Of a stretch of 38,329 nucleotides of DNA, positions 9,271 to 16,195 are shown in pieces. The number at the start of each line of letters is the position of its first letter. Position 1 is the first letter of the stretch. Origin of the DNA: Actinomycetota bacterium (lineage in GTDB: Bacteria; Actinomycetota; Acidimicrobiia; Acidimicrobiales; Acidimicrobilacustridaceae); NCBI GenBank assembly GCA_016185305.1, contig JACPNV010000013.1, positions 1-38,329 of the forward strand, in the 5' to 3' direction. Both the position numbers and the translations under genes were made by a program. Under the pieces are notes generated by a model. The model searched no databases and was not told the origin of the DNA. It saw nothing but the letters and a program-made list of their open reading frames with translations.

Positions 9271-10367
9271 TCGAGCGGGCGCAGGCTCGGGTGGTAGCCC
9301 TGGGCCATCAAGCCCCCCTGCAGGCGCTCGCCCAGCGCCCGCTCGACGGTGAGGATGAGCACCCCTTCGGGTCCTTCGGCCGAGTGGGCGATCTCGATGT
9401 CGAAGATGCTGACGTCGAGGTCGGTGGCCAGTGTGGTGACGAGGGCGAGCTCGCCCTTGCGGTCAGGGATCGGCACGCGCACCTCGGCGAGCTCGTCGGG
9501 GTGGCTGAATCTCGATGGAAGGTTCATGCGCGCATGCCGGGCTTCCTCGAGGCTCTTCATGAGACGGTCGCGATCAGAGCTCGCGACCACGCCACGGATA
9601 TCACCGAGCGCCTCGATCAGCCGATCGAGCTCCTCCACGATCGCCACCCGGTTCTCGGCGCAGATGTCGGGCCAGATGCCCGGGTGGCCGGCCGCGACAC
9701 GCGTCATGTCGCGGAAGCCGCCGGCCGCCAGGCGGAGCAGCGCCCGGTGCTCGATCGACCGCTCGTCTGCCATCCGCATGAGCGTCGTCGCCGTCAGGTG
9801 CGGCACGTGCGACACGACCGCGACCATCGTGTCGTGCCGATCAGGTGGGATCGAGACCACTTCGGCACCGAAGCCGGTCACGATCGAGCGCACCGTCGTG
9901 TAGGCATCGTTCGCCGTCTCCTCGATGGGCGTCAACACCCACGTCCGCCCCTCGAAGAGGTCGGCCCGCGCGCCGTCGACACCTTCGAGCTCGGAACCCG
10001 CCATCGGATGACCGCCGACGTAGCGCGGGTTCTGCATCAGCGGCAGCATCGGAGCTTTCACGCTGCCGACGTCGGTGACCCAACCGCTCGTGCGATCGAG
10101 CGCGTGCTCGACGGTGTCGGCCACCGCGCCGACCGGCGTGGCCACGAACGAGACCACTGCGCCAGGGTCGAGGCCGATCTCGTCGAACGCCCCGAGCTCG
10201 ACCGCACGGCGAGCGCGGCCCGCATCGAGGTCGCGTCCGGTGACGTACCAGCCGGACTTTCGCAGCGCGAGGCCGATCGACCCGCCGACGAGGCCCGCGC
10301 CGATGACGCTCGCCCGCTTCACGCCGTCGGAGGCGAAAGGCTCGACCTCGGCCGGTTCTGTGGCCAT
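9267..10367 (-). CDS. tyrA: Prephenate dehydrogenase with C-terminal ACT-like domain
   Basis: Oxidatively decarboxylates prephenate to 4-hydroxyphenylpyruvate with NAD(P) for tyrosine synthesis. The Rossmann motif is GAGLVGGSIGLALRKSG near residue 23. The catalytic-histidine region is YVGGHPMAGSELEG. The last 75 residues (VRVPIPDRKGELALVTTLA, then DVSIFDIEIAHS) look like an ACT regulatory domain, so feedback by tyrosine is likely but not shown. ATG 10367 (MATEPAEVEP) is chosen over the longer frame, whose extra residues overlap aroH. This leaves five bases after the aroH stop. Confidence 0.95.
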   Translation of the reverse strand: MATEPAEVEPFASDGVKRASVIGAGLVGGSIGLALRKSGWYVTGRDLDAGRARRAVELGAFDEIGLDPGAVVSFVATPVGAVADTVEHALDRTSGWVTDVGSVKAPMLPLMQNPRYVGGHPMAGSELEGVDGARADLFEGRTWVLTPIEETANDAYTTVRSIVTGFGAEVVSIPPDRHDTMVAVVSHVPHLTATTLMRMADERSIEHRALLRLAAGGFRDMTRVAAGHPGIWPDICAENRVAIVEELDRLIEALGDIRGVVASSDRDRLMKSLEEARHARMNLPSRFSHPDELAEVRVPIPDRKGELALVTTLATDLDVSIFDIEIAHSAEGPEGVLILTVERALGERLQGGLMAQGYHPSLRPLE

Positions 10368-10372
10368 CTCGT

Positions 10373-10750
10373 TCAGCCGGGCAGGTCGTCGCGCAGTGCC
10401 GACGCGCCCTCGAGGTAGATGTGCCGTAGCTCGCCGCGGGTCCGGCTGGTGTTGAGATGGACCAAGAGGCGGATGCACAGCGGCGTCGAGTCGGCGACGT
10501 CGAGCTCTCGCGCGCACAGCAACGGCACGTCGCCCAGGCCGAACTTGCGAGCTGCGGCCGCGGGGAACGCCGAGTGGATGTCGTCGGTCGCGGTGAAGAT
10601 GATGCTGATCAGGTCGTCCTTGTCGATGTCGTTCTGCTCGAACAGCTCGTCGAGGAGCGCGATGACGCGCTCGAAGATGTGCTCTTCGGTGTCGTCGTCG
10701 ATGGTGGTGGCGCCCCGCAGCGCCCGGACGGTCTTCGGCACGGAAAGCAT
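10373..10750 (-). CDS. aroH: Chorismate mutase, AroH class
   Basis: Converts chorismate to prephenate, which the next gene (tyrA) uses. The protein is 125 residues, the size of the trimeric Bacillus subtilis AroH and unlike the all-helical AroQ fold. Residues matching the AroH active site are the Arg in RALRGATT, the Glu in ARELDVAD, the Arg in LCIRLLVHL and the Tyr in RHIYLEGAS. ATG 10750 is used because the AroH fold begins there; the longer open frame is out of register with rluB. It starts 14 bases after rluB ends, so it is probably co-transcribed with it. Confidence 0.94.
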   Translation of the reverse strand: MLSVPKTVRALRGATTIDDDTEEHIFERVIALLDELFEQNDIDKDDLISIIFTATDDIHSAFPAAAARKFGLGDVPLLCARELDVADSTPLCIRLLVHLNTSRTRGELRHIYLEGASALRDDLPG

Positions 10751-10764
10751 CGTACTGGCCGGCC

Positions 10765-11535
10765 CTACCTGCGGTTCGCTCGCTTGGGTGGCTTCGGAAC
10801 CGGCGGCGTCCGCTCGGTCGCGACCGCGCGCTCGAGGGTCCGAACCTCGTCGATGGTCAGCGGCCGCCACTCCCCCGGCCTGAGCTTGCGGTCGGTGAGC
10901 GGGCCGATGCGATGGCGCACCAGCCGAGCGACCGGGAAGCCGACGGCCTCGCACATCCGCCGCACCTGACGGTTGCGCCCTTCGTGGATCGTGATGCGCA
11001 GCAGGCCGGGCGCCACCTGCGACACCTGGGCGGGCGCGGTCGTCCCGTCGTCGAGCTCGACGCCTTCGCGCAGCCGCCGAAGGGCCTGTCGACCGGGCGC
11101 GCCCTCGACCGTCGCGAGGTACTCCTTGTCGATCCCGAAGGACGGGTGGGTCAAGCGGTGGGCGAGCTCGCCGTCGTTGGTCACGATCAGCAATCCCTCG
11201 GTGTCGTAGTCGAGCCGGCCGACCGGGAACACGCGCGGCTCGGTGGGCACGAGCTCGACGACCGTCGGGCGACCCTGCGGATCATCGGCGGTCGTGACGA
11301 CACCAGCCGGCTTGTTGAGGAGGTAGTAGACGAGACCCGGTTGCACGCCGATGCGAACGCCGTCGACCTCGACCGTGTCGTGGTCGAGGTCGACCCGGTG
11401 ACCCGGCCGTGCCACCGTGCCGTTCACCTTGACGTGCCCGCCGGCCACGAGCGCGTCGCAATGGCGCCGGCCGCCCAGCCCGGCACGCGCCAGCACCTTC
11501 TGCAGGCGCTCGCCGGACTCACCGGCGTCAGCCAC
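10765..11535 (-). CDS. rluB: 23S rRNA pseudouridine synthase, RluB type
   Basis: Isomerises uridine in 23S rRNA (U2605 in E. coli for RluB). An N-terminal S4 domain (RLQKVLARAGLGGRRHCD, then GHVKVNG) precedes the catalytic domain with the RsuA/RluB signature GRLDYDTEGLLIVTNDGEL, whose Asp is the nucleophile. GTG 11535 (VADAGESGERLQKV) overlaps scpB by eight bases and gives a usual S4 start. ATG 11586 is a second option that overlaps scpB by 59 bases. Neither has a strong ribosome site. In Mycobacterium rluB follows scpB in the same way. Confidence 0.93.
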   Translation of the reverse strand: MADAGESGERLQKVLARAGLGGRRHCDALVAGGHVKVNGTVARPGHRVDLDHDTVEVDGVRIGVQPGLVYYLLNKPAGVVTTADDPQGRPTVVELVPTEPRVFPVGRLDYDTEGLLIVTNDGELAHRLTHPSFGIDKEYLATVEGAPGRQALRRLREGVELDDGTTAPAQVSQVAPGLLRITIHEGRNRQVRRMCEAVGFPVARLVRHRIGPLTDRKLRPGEWRPLTIDEVRTLERAVATERTPPVPKPPKRANRR

Positions 11536-12205
11536 CGTCGGTGACAGGACTCGCCCCGTCGGCCTCCGCCTCGCCGGCTTGCTCATCAGCGGCGTGATCG
11601 ACGGCCGCGTCGCCGCCATCGGGTGCGGCCTCGGCATCGAAGCGCAGCCCGTTCTCCAACGCTTCGACGACATCCGCGCCCGGGACGAAGCCGGCAACGG
11701 GAGGAAGGTCGTCCACCGAGTTGATGCCCATGCGCTCGAGGAACTGGTCGGTGGTGCCGAACAGGATCGCCTGGCCAGGACCAGAGTCGCGTGCCACCTC
11801 GGCGATGTAGCCACGGCCTTCGAGCGTGCGGCACACGCCGTCGACGTTGACCCCGCGGATGGCGGCCACCTGGGCGCGCGAGATGGGTTGCTTGTAGGCG
11901 ATGATCGCCAACGTCTCCATGGCCGCCGCGGACAGCCTCGCCGTCTGCCCTTCGAGCACGAACCGCTCGACATAGGGCGCCATGTCGTGGTGGCTCGAGA
12001 AGCGATAGCCGCCCGCCACTTGCGCGAGCTCGAAGCCGCGACCGGTCTCTTCGTAGTACGTAGCCATCTCGGCCATGAGCTGGCTCAGCTCGGTGGCCGA
12101 GATCTCGACGAGCTGGGCGAGCAGGTGCGGGTCGACCGGCGTGTCGGCCACCATCAAGATGGCTTCGATCGCCCGGCGCGCTTCTTCTCTTTGCCCGTCA
12201 TTCAC
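11528..12205 (-). CDS. scpB: Segregation and condensation protein B
   Basis: ScpB binds as a dimer to the kleisin ScpA in the SMC condensin complex for chromosome segregation. The two winged-helix domains are seen: the first from about residue 8 (RRAIEAILMVADTPVD), the second around AAAMETLAIIAYKQPISRAQVAAIRG at 95-120, which is the family hallmark. The C-terminal 40 residues (about 180-225) are Asp/Ala/Glu-rich and probably disordered. The start is GTG 12205, with AGGAGA upstream at a rather long distance. It lies 39 bases after scpA. Confidence 0.95.
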   Translation of the reverse strand: MNDGQREEARRAIEAILMVADTPVDPHLLAQLVEISATELSQLMAEMATYYEETGRGFELAQVAGGYRFSSHHDMAPYVERFVLEGQTARLSAAAMETLAIIAYKQPISRAQVAAIRGVNVDGVCRTLEGRGYIAEVARDSGPGQAILFGTTDQFLERMGINSVDDLPPVAGFVPGADVVEALENGLRFDAEAAPDGGDAAVDHAADEQAGEAEADGASPVTDGG

Positions 12206-12244
12206 AGCGTCGCTCGTCTCCTGTCAACTCTCGTCGCCGCCGTT

Positions 12245-13036
12245 TCAGCCGTCGTAAGCATCGACGGTGTCGAGGTCGGCCAGCTCGGCCGCGATGCCCG
12301 CGACGCGACCACCGATCCACACGATCTCGATCTGCCCGAAGTTCGCAGGCTGGTCGATGTCGATCAGGCCCTGCTTGAAGAGCTCGAGGACAGCCAGGAA
12401 GCGCACCACGACTTCGAGCCGCTCGACGAAGGACGACGTGAGCTCGTGGAACGTGATGCGCCCCACCCGAGGCAGCTCGTCGACGAGCTCTTCCACCGCC
12501 TCGGCCACACTGACCCGCACCGCCGAGACGTGGAACAGGTCGACCTTGGGCTTGGGCTTCGGGGTGAGCGCCCGGATGAAGGCCGCCTTGATGTCGTCGG
12601 CGTCGACCCCCTCGAGGATGTCGGGGGCGAGGTCGAAGAAGCGATCTTCCAGGCCGGCCCGGCGCGGGTAGCACCGAGCCGCCCGCTCGCTCATGCGCTC
12701 GAGATGGCGAGCCGCGTCCTTGAACGTCTTGCACTCGAGCAGGCGGGCGAGCAGCAGATCGCGCTCTTCCCACAAACCGAACTCGTCGTCGAGCTCGACG
12801 TCGGACTCGTCGGGCAGCAGCCGCTTGACCTTCAGCTCGACCAGCGTGGCCGCGATGAGCAGGAACTCGGTCGCGATCTCGAGGTCGAGCTCTTCCATGT
12901 GCTCGAGCTCGTGCAGGTACGCGTCCACGATGGCGGAGATCGACAGCTCGTAGATGTCGACCTCGTCGCGCAGTATCAGGTGCAAGAGCAGGTCGAAGGG
13001 GCCCTCGAACACGGGCGTCTGGACCGCGTACGGCAT
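12245..13036 (-). CDS. scpA: Segregation and condensation protein A (kleisin)
   Basis: Kleisin subunit that bridges the SMC heads. The N-terminal kleisin motif FEGPFDLLLHLI is near residue 11, followed by VDIYELSISAIVDAYL and the ATEFLLIAATLVELKVKRLLP helix. The C-terminal winged helix ends at TVDAYDG. ATG 13036 is preferred over GTG 13042 because a TAGAGT -10 box ends exactly six bases before the ATG, matching the leaderless pattern seen at other genes here. This is the first gene of the minus-strand unit running to plsC. Confidence 0.95.
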   Translation of the reverse strand: MPYAVQTPVFEGPFDLLLHLILRDEVDIYELSISAIVDAYLHELEHMEELDLEIATEFLLIAATLVELKVKRLLPDESDVELDDEFGLWEERDLLLARLLECKTFKDAARHLERMSERAARCYPRRAGLEDRFFDLAPDILEGVDADDIKAAFIRALTPKPKPKVDLFHVSAVRVSVAEAVEELVDELPRVGRITFHELTSSFVERLEVVVRFLAVLELFKQGLIDIDQPANFGQIEIVWIGGRVAGIAAELADLDTVDAYDG

Positions 13037-13042
13037 CGGCAC

Positions 13043-13048
13043 ACTCTA
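13043..13048 (-). promoter_or_regulatory. -10 box for leaderless scpA operon
   Basis: TAGAGT on the minus strand, six bases before ATG 13036. It favours that start over GTG 13042, which would directly abut the box. Confidence 0.55.
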
Positions 13049-13155
13049 GGACGGGGTCGCCGTGAACCCGCGCATCGCCGGTGAGCTGGACTTCTGCCGT
13101 TCGCTGCCTGCGGTGACCGTCCCGCCCCTGTCCATCGAGCGTCGCTGGGCTCCGG

Positions 13156-13161
13156 TAGGGT
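13156..13161 (+). promoter_or_regulatory. -10 box for lipoprotein 1
   Basis: TAGGGT, eight bases before GTG 13170. No ribosome site is visible. Confidence 0.5.
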
Positions 13162-13169
13162 CCGCGCTC

Positions 13170-13751
13170 GTGGTTCGCCTCGTTTCGCCGTCCCGGATCG
13201 CCGCCGCCGTGCTCGGCACCGGCGCGCTCGTCTTGGCCGCGTGCTCGCCCACCCCCGGCCCCGACGCCTCCACCACATCGACCACGGCGCGCACGTCTTT
13301 GGGGTCGGCTCCCGGCTCGGGCACGACGATCTCGGGCATCGACGCGTTGCAGGTCGGTCTCGACCTAGCCCGGCGCTCCTCCCCCGGCGCCGACGAGACG
13401 CAGGCGATCTGCCTGGGCGGGAAGCTCCAGCGCCAGCCCAACTTGGTCGATGCGGCGAGACTGCCGCTCGACCAACTCGACCTCGACACCCGCAAGCAGG
13501 TCGTCCGGTTGCTGGCCGACTGCATCGGTGCCGACGTGCTCATGACCGTGTACGAGACGAAGCATCCGATCGACCCCGAGCGTCGCGAGTGCGCGCGCCA
13601 GCGCCTGGCCAATCGTGCCCTCGACGATGCGGTGAGCATCGTGGCCGATGATCCCGCGACCGTGGACGCCTTCGAGACCGAGCTCGACAAGAACTGCAAG
13701 AGCACGGCCAACGGCACCGCGACGACCGGTCGGCCGGCGCCGCCAAGCTGA
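13170..13751 (+). CDS. Four-cysteine lipoprotein, paralogue 1
   Basis: A predicted lipoprotein of 193 residues: a basic N-terminus, a hydrophobic segment and the lipobox LAAC, then a Pro/Ser/Thr linker. The mature domain has four cysteines (QAICLGG, LADCIGAD, RRECARQR, DKNCKS). The spacing of the first two (37 residues) and the position of the last two match the next two lipoprotein genes, so the three are paralogues. I do not recognise the domain. Two disulfides in a surface-exposed domain are a reasonable inference. GTG 13170 is chosen because the signal peptide begins there and a TAGGGT box is placed eight bases upstream. The longer frame to 13062 adds residues before the signal peptide that are not needed. 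Confidence 0.78.
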   Translation: MVRLVSPSRIAAAVLGTGALVLAACSPTPGPDASTTSTTARTSLGSAPGSGTTISGIDALQVGLDLARRSSPGADETQAICLGGKLQRQPNLVDAARLPLDQLDLDTRKQVVRLLADCIGADVLMTVYETKHPIDPERRECARQRLANRALDDAVSIVADDPATVDAFETELDKNCKSTANGTATTGRPAPPS

Positions 13752-13781
13752 CGGCGTCAAGCTGACGGCGTCAAGCTGACG
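13745..13781 (+). repeat. Tandem 14-bp repeats upstream of lipoprotein 2
   Basis: Two full copies and a nine-base partial copy of AAGCTGACGGCGTC. The first copy contains the stop codon of lipoprotein 1. Each full unit plus the next base carries the near-palindrome TGACGGCGTCA. The array ends 13 bases before the putative -10 box of the next gene, so it covers the -35 region and could be an operator. Confidence 0.7.
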
Positions 13782-13794
13782 CGGGCGACGCGGC

Positions 13795-13800
13795 TAGGTT
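13795..13800 (+). promoter_or_regulatory. -10 box for lipoprotein 2
   Basis: TAGGTT. The transcript would have a leader of about 55 bases holding an inverted repeat (CTGGCC and GGCCAG, 13811-13828) and the AGGAGG ribosome site at 13845-13850. This gene therefore differs from its leaderless neighbours. Confidence 0.45.
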
Positions 13801-13861
13801 GTTCTGCTGCCTGGCCGGGACGGGCCAGCGCAACTTTCGTTCACAGGAGGAGACCCACCAC

Positions 13862-14482
13862 ATGAACCGCAAACTCGCGTTCTACGCGGCGACCGCGTCG
13901 ATGCTCTTGATCCTCGGCGCCTGCTCGTCGGGCCAGACGAACACGACGACGCAAGCGTCCCAGACATCGTCGCCCGCCGCGACGGCCAAGAGCGAGACGG
14001 CCAGCACGAAGGCCGCGACCGACACGACCAGCAAGAGCACGGGCACGACGGCCAGCAAGAGCACCGGCACGACCAGCAAGAGCGGCAAGGGCTTCCAGGG
14101 CGAGTTCACCCCCGAGCAGGACCAGTGCATCACCGAAGCGCTCTCGGCCGATCTAGAGCTGGCGCAGCTCGTGGCGGGCAACTCGAGTGGTCAGCTCACC
14201 GCCGAGCAGGCCGGCGCGATCGGAGCACTCATCGTCGGCTGCGTTCCGAAGACCGACTTGGTCACCGGGCTGACCGACAACCTCAAGAACAGCGACCTCG
14301 GCCAAGACCTGAGCACCAGCGAGCTGCAGTGCGTCAAGGAGCAGATCCTCGCGCTCGACAGCGGTGACCTCGCCGTCTTCGTGGGCATCCTCATCTTCGC
14401 CGGGCAAACGGGCGACAAGTCGATCATCGCGCCGCAGATCTCGAAGCTGAACTCGGCGTGCGGCACCAAGATGGCCGCCTGA
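13862..14482 (+). CDS. Four-cysteine lipoprotein, paralogue 2
   Basis: A 206-residue lipoprotein. Signal peptide MNRKLAFYAATASMLLILG is followed by the lipobox cysteine (LGACSSG). A Ser/Thr/Lys-rich low-complexity linker of about 55 residues, with SKSTGTT repeats, comes next and probably spans the cell wall. The globular part has the shared cysteine pattern (DQCITEAL, IVGCVPKT, LQCVKEQI, NSACGTK), with 38 residues between the first two. Function is unknown. ATG 13862 has the best ribosome site in the region (AGGAGG). That fits a strongly translated, leadered mRNA, unlike the two paralogues. A strong hairpin follows the gene. Confidence 0.85.
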   Translation: MNRKLAFYAATASMLLILGACSSGQTNTTTQASQTSSPAATAKSETASTKAATDTTSKSTGTTASKSTGTTSKSGKGFQGEFTPEQDQCITEALSADLELAQLVAGNSSGQLTAEQAGAIGALIVGCVPKTDLVTGLTDNLKNSDLGQDLSTSELQCVKEQILALDSGDLAVFVGILIFAGQTGDKSIIAPQISKLNSACGTKMAA

Positions 14483-14502
14483 TCACGACTCGACCGACGA
14501 AG

Positions 14503-14526
14503 GGGCCGGCGGGCGACCGCCGGCCC
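14503..14526 (+). terminator. Strong GC hairpin after lipoprotein 2
   Basis: A perfect 10-bp stem, GGGCCGGCGG and CCGCCGGCCC, closed by a GCGA (GNRA) tetraloop. There is no U-tract, so it may act as a terminator of the U-less actinobacterial kind or as an mRNA 3' stabiliser. Confidence 0.55.
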
Positions 14527-14547
14527 TGCTCGCGCCCGGGCCGCGGT

Positions 14548-14553
14548 TACGCT
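14548..14553 (+). promoter_or_regulatory. -10 box for lipoprotein 3
   Basis: TACGCT, six bases before ATG 14560; leaderless arrangement. Confidence 0.5.
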
Positions 14554-14559
14554 CCGGCC

Positions 14560-15132
14560 ATGTTCGACGTGCGGCACCGCGCCCGCATCGCCCCCGCGCT
14601 GGTCGCGGTGGGAGCGGTGGTGATCGCAGCATGCACCAACGAGGCCGCGCCCGAGAAGTCACCGGCCCAGGCCGCGCAGCAGATGCAGACCACGATGTTC
14701 CTGGCGCCCGACACGACGTCGTGCCTGCAGACGGCGTTCGAGGCCAACCCCGACCTCGCGTCCGCGCTGAACACCGCCAGCAACGAGAGCGCACCATCAC
14801 AGAAGCGAGTCGACGACTTCCTCGCCGCCGTCCGGCCCTGCCTGCCCCCGCCGGCGCTTGCCGAGGCGTACGTGAAGATCATCCCGACGGCCGTGACCAT
14901 CGGGGGCGACCAGCCCGCCTGCATCCGCGACTCGATCGCGAAGCTCGACCAGACCAAGCGCGACGACCTCATCCTGCTCGGCGCCCAGGTGACCGGCACC
15001 GAGACGCGGTTCGTGGCGATGAGCGAGACCGCCTCGTCGATCACGCAGGCGTGCGGCCTCACCGGCGTGGCCCCGACGGGCTCGTCGCCGACCGTCCCCG
15101 AGGGCGGCGGCGCCACCGCCATCTCGCGCTGA
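14560..15132 (+). CDS. Four-cysteine lipoprotein, paralogue 3
   Basis: A 190-residue lipoprotein with signal peptide, lipobox IAACTNE and a mature domain with the same four-cysteine layout as the two genes before it (TSCLQTAF, RPCLPPPA, PACIRDSI, TQACGLT; 39 residues between the first two). It lacks the long Ser/Thr linker of paralogue 2. ATG 14560 fits both the signal peptide and a TACGCT box six bases upstream; the longer frame to 14458 overlaps paralogue 2. The function is not known. The separate promoters suggest the three copies are regulated independently. Confidence 0.83.
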   Translation: MFDVRHRARIAPALVAVGAVVIAACTNEAAPEKSPAQAAQQMQTTMFLAPDTTSCLQTAFEANPDLASALNTASNESAPSQKRVDDFLAAVRPCLPPPALAEAYVKIIPTAVTIGGDQPACIRDSIAKLDQTKRDDLILLGAQVTGTETRFVAMSETASSITQACGLTGVAPTGSSPTVPEGGGATAISR

Positions 15133-15174
15133 CCCGCCGCCGATCTGGCTGACCGAATGCCGATCGGGGTTGAG

Positions 15175-15180
15175 TAGCAT
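15175..15180 (+). promoter_or_regulatory. -10 box for leaderless trpS
   Basis: TAGCAT, eight bases before ATG 15189. Confidence 0.5.
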
Positions 15181-15188
15181 CGCAGCCC

Positions 15189-16169
15189 ATGCCACGCGTG
15201 CTCTCGGGCATCAAGCCCACGGGAAAGGTCCATCTCGGGAACCTGCTCGGCGCGTTGCAGCACTGGGTCGCCGACCAGTACGAGAACGACTCGCTCTACT
15301 GCGTGGTCGACCTGCACGCCCTCACCGTTCCGCAAGACCCAGCGACGTTGCACGAGACGACGCTGCAGCTCGCGCAGATCCTGCTGGCCATCGGTATCGA
15401 CCCCGAGCAGTCGACGCTGTTCATCCAGAGCCACGTCCACGAGCACATCGAGTTGGCGTGGGTCATGGAGTGCACCGCGTCGTTCGGCGAGTTGCGCCGC
15501 ATGACGCAGTTCAAGGACAAGTCCGAGACCGCCGACTTCGTCTCGGGCGGCCTGTTCACCTACCCCGCGCTCATGGCTGCCGACATCTTGATCTACGACG
15601 CCGACAAGGTGCCCGTGGGTGACGACCAGCGCCAGCATCTCGAGCTCACCCGCGATCTCGCCATCCGCTTCAACAGCCGTTACGGCGAGACGTTCGTCGT
15701 GCCCGAGGCGGCGATCCCGAAGGCCGGCGCTCGGGTGATGGACCTGCAGCAACCCACGAGCAAGATGTCGAAGTCCGACGACTCACCTCAAGGGACGATC
15801 GACCTGCTCGACGACCTCGGCGTGGCCGCCAGGAAGATCAAGCGGGCGGTCACCGACACCGAGACCGAGGTGCGCTTCGACCCCGTGGCCAAGCCCGGCG
15901 TGAGCAACCTGCTGTCGATCCTCGGCGCATGCACCGGCCAGAACCCTGAAGACCTCGCCTCCAACTACACCCAGTACGGCCCCCTCAAGGCCGATGCGGC
16001 CGATGCGGTCGTCGAGGTGTTGCGGCCGATCCAGAAGCGCTACGCCGAGCTCAGCGCCGACCAGCCCGGCACGCTTGCCATCTTGGGCCAAGGGGCCGGG
16101 AAAGCACGGGCGATGGCCGCACCCAAGCTCCGGCTCGTGAAGGAGCGCATCGGGCTTCTCGGCATCTGA
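15189..16169 (+). CDS. trpS: Tryptophanyl-tRNA synthetase
   Basis: Class Ic aminoacyl-tRNA synthetase that charges tRNA-Trp. The HIGH-type ATP motif is HLGN at residues 15-18 (PTGKVHLGNLLGA) and the KMSKS loop is in TSKMSKSDDSPQG near 192. Other family marks are YPALMAADILIYDAD and the VPVGDDQRQHLELTRDLA tRNA/Trp region. The 326-residue length is normal. No T-box leader is present; the gene seems leaderless. It converges on the DUF371 gene across 26 bases. Confidence 0.97.
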   Translation: MPRVLSGIKPTGKVHLGNLLGALQHWVADQYENDSLYCVVDLHALTVPQDPATLHETTLQLAQILLAIGIDPEQSTLFIQSHVHEHIELAWVMECTASFGELRRMTQFKDKSETADFVSGGLFTYPALMAADILIYDADKVPVGDDQRQHLELTRDLAIRFNSRYGETFVVPEAAIPKAGARVMDLQQPTSKMSKSDDSPQGTIDLLDDLGVAARKIKRAVTDTETEVRFDPVAKPGVSNLLSILGACTGQNPEDLASNYTQYGPLKADAADAVVEVLRPIQKRYAELSADQPGTLAILGQGAGKARAMAAPKLRLVKERIGLLGI

Positions 16170-16195
16170 CCGTTCCGCCCGCCCCACGTCCTCGC

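Noticed and set aside
13811..13828. Leader hairpin of lipoprotein 2 considered as a riboswitch
   Set aside because: Only one short stem in a leader of about 55 bases; too small for a known aptamer class.
15121..15188. T-box leader searched for upstream of trpS
   Set aside because: The gap is 56 bases, has a -10 box eight bases from the start and no T-box sequence or terminator.
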